DNA from: Halobacillus kuroshimensis DSM 18393
GTDB lineage: Bacteria > Bacillota > Bacilli > Bacillales > Halobacillaceae
Length of the DNA: 64,000 bases
Reading direction: 5' to 3'
Assembly: GCF_000425705.1 (NCBI RefSeq)
Contig: NZ_AUDY01000009.1
Location: forward strand, 124,001 to 188,000
Below the pieces are notes generated by a model that worked only from the letters and a program-made list of their open reading frames with translations, did not search any database and was not told the DNA's origin. Shown here piece by piece: positions 1 to 8,742 of the stretch (the stretch's first letter is position 1; every line of letters starts with the position of its first letter). The position numbers were made by a program, and so were the translations under genes.

Positions 1-201
1 TTTTAAGCCGGCCTTGAATACTTCCTCCGGGTCTTCCGTGACGCCGGTCAAAGGATCGATTAGGGCTTCGACCTGCCATTCACAGTCGTCCTTCACGTAA
101 TATTTGAGCATGTCAGGAAGCTGCTCGCTGATTGTTTTACTGAGCTCCTTGGGATAACCAGGCGGTGTGACAATCCCAAGTGATCGCTGATGTTCACTCA
201 T
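1..201 (-). CDS. hypothetical protein, N-terminal 67 residues only
   Basis: This is a partial gene whose 3' end lies beyond the left edge of the window. Reading leftward from an ATG at 201, the visible 67 residues begin MSEHQRSLGIVTPPGYPKEL and are soluble and acidic toward the end. No signal peptide or membrane segment is visible. The start is supported by an AGGAG site about nine bases upstream. An alternative ATG at 211 hits a stop after five codons. I do not recognise the family and assign no function. The next gene rightward is on the same strand but about 310 bp away, so a shared operon is not evident. Confidence 0.6.
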   Translation of the reverse strand, partial: MSEHQRSLGIVTPPGYPKELSKTISEQLPDMLKYYVKDDCEWQVEALIDPLTGVTEDPEEVFKAGLK

Positions 202-511
202 ATATGGTCATCTCCTGTTTGTAGGTTGGGTTTGTACACTATGAAATACCCTTTGGATCCGCTTCTTATGCAGGATTTTCCTATAAATTATATAAAAATA
301 ATAAATGAATCCTGCGTGCAGACAAATATTAAGGGCGAAAATGAAAATCCCGTGAACGAACGTCCACGGGAGACCGGTGTTGAGATAGTGATGATATGTA
401 ATGGCATAGGTATAAAAGGGGGATCTCCATAAAAGGTATACCCCTCCTTTTGGAGCATAAACATCCATTTTTCATATAGGAACATAATGGAGAGATTGAA
501 TGAACATGCAC
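202..511. other. intergenic stretch without a convincing gene
   Basis: This 310-bp AT-rich stretch separates two leftward genes. A minus-strand TATAAT-like hexamer lies at 287-292, but no good -35 partner sits at the right distance. Small inverted repeats are present (GCAGGATT near 270 with AATCCTGC near 308, and CCCGTG/CACGGG at 349-370), none followed by a U-run. Overlapping short frames on both strands lack ribosome sites and look random. Confidence 0.4.
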
Positions 512-1057
512 TTAACTTTTTTCAAACGCACGCCATCCAATCATCGTAAGTTTAACGATTACGCCAATGGCTGTGAATACGAGGAGAGAATAAAAAGATT
601 TCCAATGGATGTAATCATAAATATGAAGGACCCGGAGGATCCCCTCTCCGATATAAGCAGAAACGAAGGAAGCTGCGAGTAAAGCCGTCAAGTATCGTTT
701 CCACGTTGAAAACCGCTGATAGATCCACATATATATGACGGGTAGAACAAGATAGGTGGAAACGAAAAAGGATGGAGACAGGGGAGTTGGACTGATGGGA
801 TAAGAAGTGACGACATATTGAATCAACACCGTATCCAGAACGGTCGTTATCACAACAACAAGAAAACCTGCGGTCAGGACTTCAAAAAGTCTCGACCGGT
901 CTATGTAAAACCGCCACAACACTATACATCCGACGTTAACAGCAATCAGGATCCACCATTGATAAGAGAAGACATTTTCGCTGACCCAGTAGTCCCAATA
1001 CTGGTCACGTAACTGCTCGCGTGTGGATGTTATTTCTTCCCATAAAACGTGATCCAT
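512..1057 (-). CDS. CBO0543-like multipass membrane protein
   Basis: A 181-residue integral membrane protein with about five hydrophobic helices after a short charged N-terminus (MDHVLWEEITSTREQL). The layout, with an aromatic-rich first helix and a YMWIYQRFSTWKRYLTALLA stretch in the middle, resembles the CBO0543 family of small Bacillaceae membrane proteins, whose function is not known. The start is ATG at 1057, with a GAGGGG site nine bases upstream. The gene stands alone, with a decayed family A repeat upstream at 1193-1327. The family assignment is from memory of the fold and length and is moderate; the membrane nature is clear from the sequence. Confidence 0.7.
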   Translation of the reverse strand: MDHVLWEEITSTREQLRDQYWDYWVSENVFSYQWWILIAVNVGCIVLWRFYIDRSRLFEVLTAGFLVVVITTVLDTVLIQYVVTSYPISPTPLSPSFFVSTYLVLPVIYMWIYQRFSTWKRYLTALLAASFVSAYIGEGILRVLHIYDYIHWKSFYSLLVFTAIGVIVKLTMIGWRAFEKS

Positions 1058-1192
1058 AATGAATTCCCCTCTTTCGGCATTCCGGGTGTTTTACCTATAA
1101 GGTTTTCCAGAACGCCTATTTTAATGCTGGGAAAATTATCTATTGGAAAAAGTCCGTGTTACCCGGATAGAATTGACCGTAAGTGGTAATGG

Positions 1193-1327
1193 GGGCGCGT
1201 TCCGCTAGTCTGTGGGTGCTTGCCGCGGGGCCGCCCTCCGCTCACTTGGGCAGAAAGATCACCCGTCTAAGTGGATCTTCGGCCCGTGCTGATCCCGCAG
1301 CTGTCACTACCGAACGCTCCTCATGCC
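1193..1327 (+). repeat. family A repeat, copy A1 (decayed)
   Basis: This is a degenerate copy of the 136-bp element found intact at 11248, 20141, 22945, 43446 and 52418. Conserved blocks include TGCTTGCCGCGGG, AAGTGGATCTTCGG and CCGAACGCTCCTC in the same order and spacing. The terminal GGTCACG/CGTGACC arms have decayed. It lies in the 525-bp gap between the CBO0543-like gene and the HxlR gene. The rest of that gap holds no supportable gene. Confidence 0.8.
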
Positions 1328-1583
1328 GACGTTGGAATATATAGGAGCGGAAAATAGGTGGTTCCTATGATAAATGAGAACGTTGAGCACAGCTTCGTAG
1401 ACCTAATCGGACAGTATAGTCGCTCATTCAACGAGTTTTTTTCATTGATAAGAAAAGAATCAAATATGGTACCAGGAGGGGAGTGCATTAGAAGCTCCTC
1501 ACACATGAAATTATGGTATAGTGACAGTATCTAAAAAAGGGTTACAAACGAAATGTTTCCTATAGAACAGGGGAGGGATCTCT

Positions 1584-1982
1584 ATGAGTGCAGAAAATAA
1601 AGATCAGACGGTTGTGAAACCTTTCTTGAACCAATATTCCTGTCCCGTAGAAGGAACGGTTGACGTTATCGGCGGGAAATGGAAAAGTGTCATCATTTTT
1701 CATCTGCTGGATGGAACGAAGCGGTTCAATGAACTGAAAAGGCTGAACAGCGGCATTACTCAGCGGATGCTGACGCTGCAGTTGAGAGAACTGGAGGCAG
1801 ACGGGATTGTGCACAGAGAAGTGTACCCGGTTGTTCCTCCGAAAGTAGAATATTCCTTGACGGATTTTGGATTCTCCTTGAAGTCGATCGTCGTCATGAT
1901 GCGGGAGTGGGGGACGGAGAATATGGAGAAGGTCCTTTCCCACAGGGAATCGTATCAGGAAATGGAAAAGAGGAATGGATGA
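1584..1982 (+). CDS. HxlR-family transcriptional regulator
   Basis: A 132-residue winged-helix regulator. The HxlR signature spans nearly the whole protein: a Cys-Pro near residue 18, then [44 protein letters not shown] and [12 protein letters not shown]. Family members often sense electrophiles or oxidants through the N-terminal cysteine, but no ligand can be read here. The ATG at 1584 follows a strong GGGGAGGG site. It is monocistronic and converges on the glycerate kinase gene. A palindromic terminator overlaps its stop codon. Its target is unclear because no divergent partner gene is adjacent. Family membership is near certain. Confidence 0.93.
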   Translation: MSAENKDQTVVKPFLNQYSCPVEGTVDVIGGKWKSVIIFHLLDGTKRFNELKRLNSGITQRMLTLQLRELEADGIVHREVYPVVPPKVEYSLTDFGFSLKSIVVMMREWGTENMEKVLSHRESYQEMEKRNG

Positions 1983-2000
1983 ACATCCATTCCTCTTTTT
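1969..2000 (+). terminator. intrinsic terminator of the HxlR gene
   Basis: The stem AGAGGAATGGAT / ATCCATTCCTCT has a four-base loop and is followed by a T-run. The HxlR stop codon lies inside the hairpin. Confidence 0.8.
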
Positions 2001-2012
2001 GTATCCGTCACC

Positions 2013-3164
2013 TCAAGCCCATAAACCTGTTTTCACGGTCAAGAGCCGGCCGATCTGTTCAGATGTCTCCGCTAGATTGTCCCTGGCCGTATCCGGGGTT
2101 AAAGCGTCCTGTAAGGAGGACGGTCCTCTCATAATCGAAAAGCAGGCATCGATTCCTGCACCATGAAGTGTTTTTTCAACCGCTGTAATGTCCCCGGCAA
2201 GGGCGATGACGGCTCTGCCCTGCTGTTTAGCACGTTCCGCTATGCCGGATGGAGCTTTCCCCATGGAACTCTGAGCATCGAGTTTACCTTCTCCGGTAAT
2301 GATGAGATCGGCTTCGGCTATGCGCTCATCCACCTTTACCTCGTCCAAAATGAACTGGACACCAGACTGCAGGGAAGATTGGAGAAATCCTGAAAAGGCG
2401 GCACCAAGCCCACCCGCCGCACCACTTCCTGCGATGTCCTGGAGATCCAAGCCCAGCTGTTTTTGTACGACCGCAGCGAAATGCTGCAGTCCTTCATCAA
2501 GGAGAGAGACCTCCTCTGGGGATGCCCCTTTCTGCGGAGCAAAAATGTGAGCGGACCCGTTCGGTCCATAGAGCGGATTTGAGACATCGCACATCGTCTG
2601 GATCACCGCATCATTCAACCGTGGATGGACATGGGTTGTATCGATGTGAGCCAGTCGTGATAATTGACCACCCCCGTCACCGATACTCCGGCCATCCGCG
2701 TCCAGAAACTGAAAACCGAGGGCGCGGAGCATCCCTGTGCCCCCATCGGTTACGGCACTTCCCCCCAGTCCGATGATCATGTCCCGGCATCCCTTTTCAA
2801 GAGCATCAACTATCAGCTCTCCGACGCCATAGGAGGTGGCGGATAAGGCATTTCTGTCTTCTTCATTGACCAGCGGAAGTCCACATGCTTCTGCCACTTC
2901 AATGACAGCAGTGGTGTCCTGATGGATGATACCATAAGCTGCTTTGACCGGGCGTCTGAGAGGGCCACAGACGGTTTTATAAACCACTCTTCCCCCCAAG
3001 GCAGACACAAGGGCATCAATAGTCCCTTCTCCTCCATCTGCGACAGGGATGGTAGCGACACGGAATGAGTCTGATGCGTTCAATAGTCCCTTTTTGACCG
3101 CTGCATTCGCTTGCCTCGAGGACAGGCTCCCTTTAAATGAATCCAAGGCTACTAAAATATTCAT
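2013..3164 (-). CDS. glxK: glycerate kinase (GlxK/GarK family)
   Basis: A 383-residue ATP-dependent glycerate kinase of the bacterial GlxK/GarK family, which phosphorylates D-glycerate, usually to 2-phosphoglycerate. The N-terminus MNILVALDSFKGSLSSRQAN, the GGEGTIDALV segment, GLGGSAVTDGGTGMLRALG and ITGEGKLDAQSSMGKAP are hallmarks. The start is ATG at 3164, because GGAGGG lies five bases upstream; an upstream extension in frame lacks a site. It is divergent from the RpiR regulator gene 82 bp away. It belongs functionally with the mannosylglycerate PTS and hydrolase, since hydrolysis of mannosylglycerate-6-P releases glycerate. The product position (2-P or 3-P) is inferred only from the family. 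Confidence 0.93.
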   Translation of the reverse strand: MNILVALDSFKGSLSSRQANAAVKKGLLNASDSFRVATIPVADGGEGTIDALVSALGGRVVYKTVCGPLRRPVKAAYGIIHQDTTAVIEVAEACGLPLVNEEDRNALSATSYGVGELIVDALEKGCRDMIIGLGGSAVTDGGTGMLRALGFQFLDADGRSIGDGGGQLSRLAHIDTTHVHPRLNDAVIQTMCDVSNPLYGPNGSAHIFAPQKGASPEEVSLLDEGLQHFAAVVQKQLGLDLQDIAGSGAAGGLGAAFSGFLQSSLQSGVQFILDEVKVDERIAEADLIITGEGKLDAQSSMGKAPSGIAERAKQQGRAVIALAGDITAVEKTLHGAGIDACFSIMRGPSSLQDALTPDTARDNLAETSEQIGRLLTVKTGLWA

Positions 3165-3246
3165 ACATTTCCCTCCAACTAGATATAGTGAAAAACCGCC
3201 GTTTATGTCTGCTATAATAGATGCATCAAAAACGAGGTGAGCTGAC

Positions 3247-3975
3247 ATGAGATTTGAAGAACGTGTCCATAAATATGAATATAAGCTGAATGATACCGAT
3301 GATCAGATCATCGACTACATCCTTCAATATAAAGAAGATATGACCGGCCAATCCATCCAGGTGCTCGCGTCACAGGCCTATACCGTGCCGAACACTATTA
3401 CAAGACTTTCGAAAAAACTCGGCTACGACGGATTCTCCCACATGAAGAACAGTCTGAAAGTAGAGCTTGAGGAACCCTATGAAGTGCCGGATGATGATTC
3501 CTACTCCTTAATCCAGAAAACCTTTGAGATCCTTGATAAGGATCGGATGATGGAAGCGGCCCGCCAGCTGGCGGAGTCGAAACAGGTGCTCCTCTTCGGG
3601 CTGGGGGACTCTTCGGATCTTTGCGAAATGATGGCCAGGAACCTCCGGGTGGTCGGCAAGCCGACGAGCCATCACATTCACCGGCATGAAATCCTCCACA
3701 GTCTGGATCAGTCCAATCAGCAGAGCATCCTTTTCTTAATCAGTCTTTCCGGCGAAACCCCGCTTGTGCTGGAAGCGGCAGAAAAAGCTGTGGAAAAGAA
3801 CATTCCTATTATCTCCTTGACTCATTTTACGAAGAACCCGCTGCAGGCGATGGCGTCCATCAACCTCTATTGTTATGCACCGAAAAAAACGAAAAACGGC
3901 TACAACATAACAGGGCGGACGCCGGTCATGGTTGTTTTAGAAACATTATCCCAGTATTTTTGGAAATATTACTGA
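3247..3975 (+). CDS. RpiR/MurR-family regulator of the mannosylglycerate genes
   Basis: A 242-residue regulator with an N-terminal RpiR-type helix-turn-helix (about residues 1-77, including VPNTITRLSKKLGYDGFSHM). A C-terminal SIS sugar-phosphate-binding domain follows (about 95-235, including LFGLGDSSDL and ISLSGETPLVLEAAEKA). The start ATG at 3247 follows GAGGTGAGC. A TATAAT sits at 3213-3218 with no good -35. The gene lies between glycerate kinase (divergent) and the PTS and hydrolase genes (downstream, after a terminator). It is therefore the probable local regulator, with a sugar phosphate such as mannose-6-P or mannosylglycerate-6-P as inducer. The E. coli mng locus uses a GntR-type regulator instead, so this is a different regulatory solution. 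Confidence 0.9.
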   Translation: MRFEERVHKYEYKLNDTDDQIIDYILQYKEDMTGQSIQVLASQAYTVPNTITRLSKKLGYDGFSHMKNSLKVELEEPYEVPDDDSYSLIQKTFEILDKDRMMEAARQLAESKQVLLFGLGDSSDLCEMMARNLRVVGKPTSHHIHRHEILHSLDQSNQQSILFLISLSGETPLVLEAAEKAVEKNIPIISLTHFTKNPLQAMASINLYCYAPKKTKNGYNITGRTPVMVVLETLSQYFWKYY

Positions 3976-4025
3976 AGTTGTTTCCGCATACACAAGAAAA
4001 CGCTTTATCTATGAAATGGTGTGTA

Positions 4026-4060
4026 AAAATAAGAAGAATCCGTCTTCTTATTTTTTTTTT
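4026..4060 (+). terminator. terminator between rpiR and the PTS gene
   Basis: AATAAGAAGA / TCTTCTTATT is followed by ten T residues. The PTS gene therefore probably has its own promoter in the roughly 50 bp that follow, or depends on read-through. Confidence 0.85.
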
Positions 4061-4112
4061 GCTAAGATAAAGCCAAGTGATGAAAACACTTACAAAGCGG
4101 AGGTGGAACAGA

Positions 4113-6047
4113 ATGGAATTAAGGAAATTGACCTCACCCCATTTGATAAGTACGAAAATACATCTTGCTTCAAAGCAGGAAGCCATTGAGTATTTAGTCA
4201 AACAGCTGGACGAAGAGGGAAAGCTTCATTCCAAAGACGAGTTTTTGAAAGCGGTTCAGGACAGAGAGGAATTGTCACCGACCGGATTTGAAGGAGGCCT
4301 TGCGATTCCACACGGGAAGTCGACGGCTGTTAAGGAAGCGGCTTTCGCCGTTGCGACAATTGAAAAACCGCTGACGGACTGGGAAAGCATCGACCCTTCC
4401 AATCAGGTGGAGCTTGTTATCCTGTTAGCCATTCCTGACCAGGAAGCAGGATCCACGCACTTATCCTTATTATCTGAATTTGTTACCCGTTTATCAGACG
4501 ATGCGTATAAACAGGGCCTTTTGCACGCTTCTTCAAGCGAAGAGCTTTTCGAACGCCTCGATGCCTTCGGGGAAGAGGAAGAGGAAAGGGCAGAACACCC
4601 TGCGGAAAGCCGCTTGATTCTTGCCGTTACAGCCTGTCCGGCCGGGATTGCCCATACGTATATGGCAGCGGAAGCCTTGATGAAGGCAGGGAAAGAGCTG
4701 GGATTTAAAGTCCTTGTAGAAAAGCAGGGAGCCAACGGAATTGAAGACCGCCACACGAAGGAGAACTTAAGAAAAGCAGATGCGGTCATTTTTGCCAACG
4801 ATGTAGCTGTCAAAGACGAAGAGCGCTTCACGCATCTTCCGAAAGTGAAAACGTCGGTAGCCGCACCGCTTAGGGATGCCCGTGGAATTTTGGAAAAGGC
4901 GGAAGCAAAAGCCGCCGGTTATGTGAAGGATGAACAGCAGTCCGAAGCTGCGGCGGCTGACGATACGGATGAGGAACAGGACGGAAAAGGATTTAAAGCG
5001 GAAATCAAGGATTCCATCCTTACCGGGATTTCCTACATTATTCCGATTATCGTTGCCGGCGGTATGACACTTGCGGCGGCTGTTTTAATCTCTCAGGCTT
5101 TTGATCTGCAGACGCTCTATGATACGGAAGGTTCATGGCTCTGGATGCTCCGTCAGCTCGGTGGTGGCCTGCTTGGACAACTGATGGTGCCGATTCTGGC
5201 CGCCTATATGGCCTACTCGATTGCGGATAAACCGGCGCTTGGACCTGGTTTTGCTGCTGGTGTAGCTGCGAACTTGATCGGCTCCGGGTTTCTCGGCGGG
5301 ATGCTCGGTGGTTTCCTGGCCGGTTTCTTCCTGAAATTCTTGAAAAGCAAAATCAAGCCGAAAGGTACGTTTGCCGGGTTCATCAGCTTCTGGGTCTATC
5401 CCGTACTTGGAACGCTTGTCGTCGGATCCATTATGCTGTTTGTCATCGGTGAACCACTGGCCTGGCTCAATAACGGGCTGATCAACTGGCTTGGAAGCTT
5501 GTCGGGAGCCAACGCGCTGATTCTTGGAGCGATCCTTGGAGCCATGGTTTCCTTTGATCTCGGCGGACCAGTCAACAAAGCCGCCTACACGTTCTGTATC
5601 GGAGCGATGGCGAGCGGTAACTTTATTCCGTATGCGGCCTTTGCTTCGGTCAAGATGGTATCCGCTTTTGCTGTCACTGGAGCTACGATTTTAGGGAAGA
5701 AATATTTCTCCCTGCAGGAACAGGAAATCGGAAAACAGACGTGGCTCCTCGGCCTTGCCGGCATTACGGAGGGAGCGATTCCATTTATGATCAACGACCC
5801 GCTCCGTGTCATTCCATCCCTTGTGGCCGGATCTGCGGTTACAGGAGCCATCGTCGCCTACTTCGACCTTGGATTGAATGTACCGGGCGCCGGCATCTTC
5901 TCCCTCGCTCTACTTCAGGGACAGCCGATTCTATTGGCCGCTTCTCTCTGGTTTGGCGCGGCTCTGCTCGGAGCGCTGATCTCTATGGTGCTGTTGATTT
6001 TGACAAGAAAAAGAAAGATTACGAAAGAAGCGGCTGCTGCCGCCTAA
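4113..6047 (+). CDS. mngA: fructose-family PTS EIIABC, probable mannosylglycerate transporter
   Basis: A 644-residue three-domain phosphotransferase permease. The EIIA domain spans about residues 1-150, with phospho-His67 in AIPHGKS. The EIIB domain spans about 167-265, with phospho-Cys175 in TACPAGIAHTYMA. The multi-helix EIIC domain of the fructose type runs from about 310 to the end. ATG 4113 is chosen because GGAGGTGG lies six bases upstream; an ATG at 4077 has no such site. It imports and phosphorylates a sugar, passing phosphate from HPr. Fructose-family sequence alone would suggest FruA. A directly following GH38 hydrolase and a nearby glycerate kinase argue for 2-O-alpha-mannosyl-D-glycerate, as in E. 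coli MngA. Substrate is inferred from context; the PTS identity is clear. Confidence 0.9.
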   Translation: MELRKLTSPHLISTKIHLASKQEAIEYLVKQLDEEGKLHSKDEFLKAVQDREELSPTGFEGGLAIPHGKSTAVKEAAFAVATIEKPLTDWESIDPSNQVELVILLAIPDQEAGSTHLSLLSEFVTRLSDDAYKQGLLHASSSEELFERLDAFGEEEEERAEHPAESRLILAVTACPAGIAHTYMAAEALMKAGKELGFKVLVEKQGANGIEDRHTKENLRKADAVIFANDVAVKDEERFTHLPKVKTSVAAPLRDARGILEKAEAKAAGYVKDEQQSEAAAADDTDEEQDGKGFKAEIKDSILTGISYIIPIIVAGGMTLAAAVLISQAFDLQTLYDTEGSWLWMLRQLGGGLLGQLMVPILAAYMAYSIADKPALGPGFAAGVAANLIGSGFLGGMLGGFLAGFFLKFLKSKIKPKGTFAGFISFWVYPVLGTLVVGSIMLFVIGEPLAWLNNGLINWLGSLSGANALILGAILGAMVSFDLGGPVNKAAYTFCIGAMASGNFIPYAAFASVKMVSAFAVTGATILGKKYFSLQEQEIGKQTWLLGLAGITEGAIPFMINDPLRVIPSLVAGSAVTGAIVAYFDLGLNVPGAGIFSLALLQGQPILLAASLWFGAALLGALISMVLLILTRKRKITKEAAAAA

Positions 6048-6081
6048 TAAAGAAGTGCGAATGATTAAGGAGGATGTCGAA

Positions 6082-8694
6082 ATGAAGCAGACCCACATTG
6101 TACCGCATATGCACTGGGACAGAGAATGGTATTTTACAACAGAGGAGTCCCGTATCCTCTTGGTGAACAATATGGAAGAAATTATGGAGAAGCTTGAGAA
6201 CGATTCCGACTATCCGTATTATGTGCTCGATGGACAGACGTCCATTTTGGAAGATTACTTTGCTGTGAAGCCGGAAAATAAGGAGCGGGTCCGCAAGCTC
6301 GTCCAGGAAGGGAAGCTGATCATCGGGCCGTGGTATACGCAGACCGATGAAATGGTGGTCGGAGCTGAATCCATTGTCCGCAACCTGTTGTATGGCCATA
6401 AGGATTCAGAAGCATTCGGTGCCCCGATGAAAATCGGTTACCTGCCGGATTCGTTCGGTCAGTCGGCCCAGATGCCGCAGATTTTCAACGGTTTTGACAT
6501 TCAATATTCGATTTTCTGGCGCGGCACATCCGAGCGTCACGGAACTGATAAAACAGAATTCCACTGGGAAAGTGAAGACGGATCAAGCGTCCTCGTCCAG
6601 CTTTTTCCGCTCGGATATGCCATCGGGAAATACCTGCCGGAGGAGGAAGAAGCACTCCAGAAGCGGATCGATAAGTATTTCAGTGTTCTGGACCGCGGGG
6701 CGACGACCGATCACATACTCCTTCCGAACGGACATGACCAGATGCCGATCCAGGAAAACATTCATACCATCATCGAAAAACTGCAGCGACTTTATCCTGA
6801 CCGTGAATTTTTCTTAAGCCGTTTTGAGCACGTGTTTGAGGAGTTGGAGAAGAATGACGACCTGCCGTTGTTATCCGGAGAGTTTCTTGATGGAAAGTAT
6901 ATGCGTGTACACCGCAGCATCTACTCCACAAGAAATGATATTAAAGCAGCGAATACACGGGTGGAAAATAAGCTGACCAACGTGCTGGAGCCGCTGGCGT
7001 CCATAGCGTATTCGCTCGGGTTTGAATATCATCACGGGCTGATTGAACTGATTTGGAAGGAAATGATGAAAAACCATGCCCATGACAGTATCGGCTGCTG
7101 CTGCTCCGATAAGGTGCACAGGGAAATCGTTAACCGTCTGTTCCTTGCAGAGGAGAAAACGGATCAGCTGATTGAATTCTATAAGCGTAAAATTACGGAT
7201 GCTGTCCAAGCGGAGCATGATGTCGTATCCGCCTTCAACTTCCTTCCTTATGAGCGCGAGGAAGTCATTACAGATAAAGTCGTGACAAAACTGGAATCCT
7301 TCGTCATGGAAGGTCACGACGGCCGGGAAGTTCCTTTTGAAGTCCTGGAGAAAAACGTTCTTGACCCAGGTCTCATTGACCGTCAGATTGTTCACTACGG
7401 CAACTATGATCCGTTTTATGAATACACTATCCAATGGAAGGACACGCTCCCACCCATGGGGTATAAAACGTATGAAGTGAAACCGGAAGAAGGGACGCTT
7501 GCTGCCGATGGTCTGAAGAAATCCGGAAAAACGGAGGTCGATACCGATTATTACCGGATTCAAGTGAACAGCAATGGTACACTCACGATTTATGACAAAA
7601 TGAACAACGTCGAAATCCAAGATGTCCTGCTTTTGGAAAACGGCGGTGATGATGGAGATGAATATGACTACTCCCCGCTTGAGGATGAGACGTTGATCCA
7701 TAGTCGTTCTATGGAAGCGGACATTCAAGTATATGAAAATGATTACAGCGCCAAGCTGGAAATCGCCTTAGAATTACCTGTACCCGCCAACTTGGAAAGC
7801 AGGAAAGCCGGAAAGATCGACAGCTTCGTATCTGTTCAATGGAACATTAACATTGCGAAGCATAAGCCTGTCATTGAGGTGAAGGCAGATATCAATAACC
7901 AGGCCGGTGATCACCGTCTCCGCGCCCTCATTCCAACACAGATTGCCTCAGCCTTCTCGTGGTCGGATAATCAGTTCGGCATGATCAAGCGCGATGTCGT
8001 CGACGGCGCGATGGATTATTGGGAAGAGGAAGACTGGGATGAACGCCCGGATTCCATTTATCCGATGCTCTCCTACGTCGGTTTGACCGATGATCAACGT
8101 GGAGTCACCTTACTTACGAACAGTGTTCGTGAATATGAAATCATCGGCGAGTCATTTGATACCATCGCAGTCACGCTGTTCAGAAGTGTGGGTGTTTTAG
8201 GAAAAGAGGAACTGGTGAGGCGTCCGGGACGTCCATCAGGAATTAAACTTCCAACACCGGATTCCCAGATGATCGGCCGCCTGCAGCTCGATTTTGCGCT
8301 TGTGCTTCATGAAGGATCACTTTCAGATGCTGGAGCAGGGAGAATCGCGAAAGAGTATACAACTCCTGTGGAGATTTATAATAGAATTCCTTACAATGCC
8401 ATGAAGCTGAATGAATCCGGCCTCGAAACCCCGGGCTCCTATTCAGTGCTGAAGGAAGGGAATGAAGGAGCCGTTTTAAGTACGCTCAAAAAAGCAGAAG
8501 AGGAAGAACGTCTGCTGCTGCGCTTTTTCAATCCGAAAGAAGAGGAACAGGAAGCGGAATTTTATCTTTCCTCCAAACCGGAGAACATCCAGGAGGCGAA
8601 ATTGAACGAAGTGCCTCAGGAAACGGTGCTGCACCATCAGGGAAGAGTCTCTCTACCCTTGAAGTCGAATCAGGTGAAATCTATCTTGTTTTAA
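6082..8694 (+). CDS. mngB: GH38 alpha-mannosidase, probable mannosylglycerate hydrolase
   Basis: An 870-residue cytoplasmic GH38 glycosidase. The N-terminal HMHWDREWYFTTEESR carries the first zinc ligands (His and Asp). LPDSFGQSAQMPQIF contains the nucleophilic Asp, and MKNHAHDSIGCCCSD supplies a later metal ligand. The length matches bacterial MngB. The start at ATG 6082 follows AAGGAGG by eight bases. It lies 34 bp after the PTS gene and is surely co-transcribed with it. The expected reaction is 2-O-(6-phospho-alpha-mannosyl)-D-glycerate plus water to mannose-6-P plus glycerate. Related GH38 enzymes act on other alpha-mannosides, but the glycerate kinase next door makes mannosylglycerate the best reading. 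No mannose-6-P isomerase gene is in the window. Confidence 0.9.
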   Translation: MKQTHIVPHMHWDREWYFTTEESRILLVNNMEEIMEKLENDSDYPYYVLDGQTSILEDYFAVKPENKERVRKLVQEGKLIIGPWYTQTDEMVVGAESIVRNLLYGHKDSEAFGAPMKIGYLPDSFGQSAQMPQIFNGFDIQYSIFWRGTSERHGTDKTEFHWESEDGSSVLVQLFPLGYAIGKYLPEEEEALQKRIDKYFSVLDRGATTDHILLPNGHDQMPIQENIHTIIEKLQRLYPDREFFLSRFEHVFEELEKNDDLPLLSGEFLDGKYMRVHRSIYSTRNDIKAANTRVENKLTNVLEPLASIAYSLGFEYHHGLIELIWKEMMKNHAHDSIGCCCSDKVHREIVNRLFLAEEKTDQLIEFYKRKITDAVQAEHDVVSAFNFLPYEREEVITDKVVTKLESFVMEGHDGREVPFEVLEKNVLDPGLIDRQIVHYGNYDPFYEYTIQWKDTLPPMGYKTYEVKPEEGTLAADGLKKSGKTEVDTDYYRIQVNSNGTLTIYDKMNNVEIQDVLLLENGGDDGDEYDYSPLEDETLIHSRSMEADIQVYENDYSAKLEIALELPVPANLESRKAGKIDSFVSVQWNINIAKHKPVIEVKADINNQAGDHRLRALIPTQIASAFSWSDNQFGMIKRDVVDGAMDYWEEEDWDERPDSIYPMLSYVGLTDDQRGVTLLTNSVREYEIIGESFDTIAVTLFRSVGVLGKEELVRRPGRPSGIKLPTPDSQMIGRLQLDFALVLHEGSLSDAGAGRIAKEYTTPVEIYNRIPYNAMKLNESGLETPGSYSVLKEGNEGAVLSTLKKAEEEERLLLRFFNPKEEEQEAEFYLSSKPENIQEAKLNEVPQETVLHHQGRVSLPLKSNQVKSILF

Positions 8695-8700
8695 CACATC

Positions 8701-8733
8701 AAAAGCCCCGTCTTCGTGAAGACGGGGCTTTCT
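8701..8733. terminator. bidirectional terminator between mngB and the LCP gene
   Basis: A 14-bp perfect stem, AAAGCCCCGTCTTC / GAAGACGGGGCTTT, with a two-base loop. A-rich and T-rich flanks allow it to stop transcription from both convergent genes. Confidence 0.85.
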
Positions 8734-8742
8734 TATAGTTGA

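Noticed and set aside
1321-1506. A 61-codon minus-strand frame before the HxlR gene
   Set aside because: It has no ribosome site, begins next to a decayed repeat, and its composition is not protein-like.
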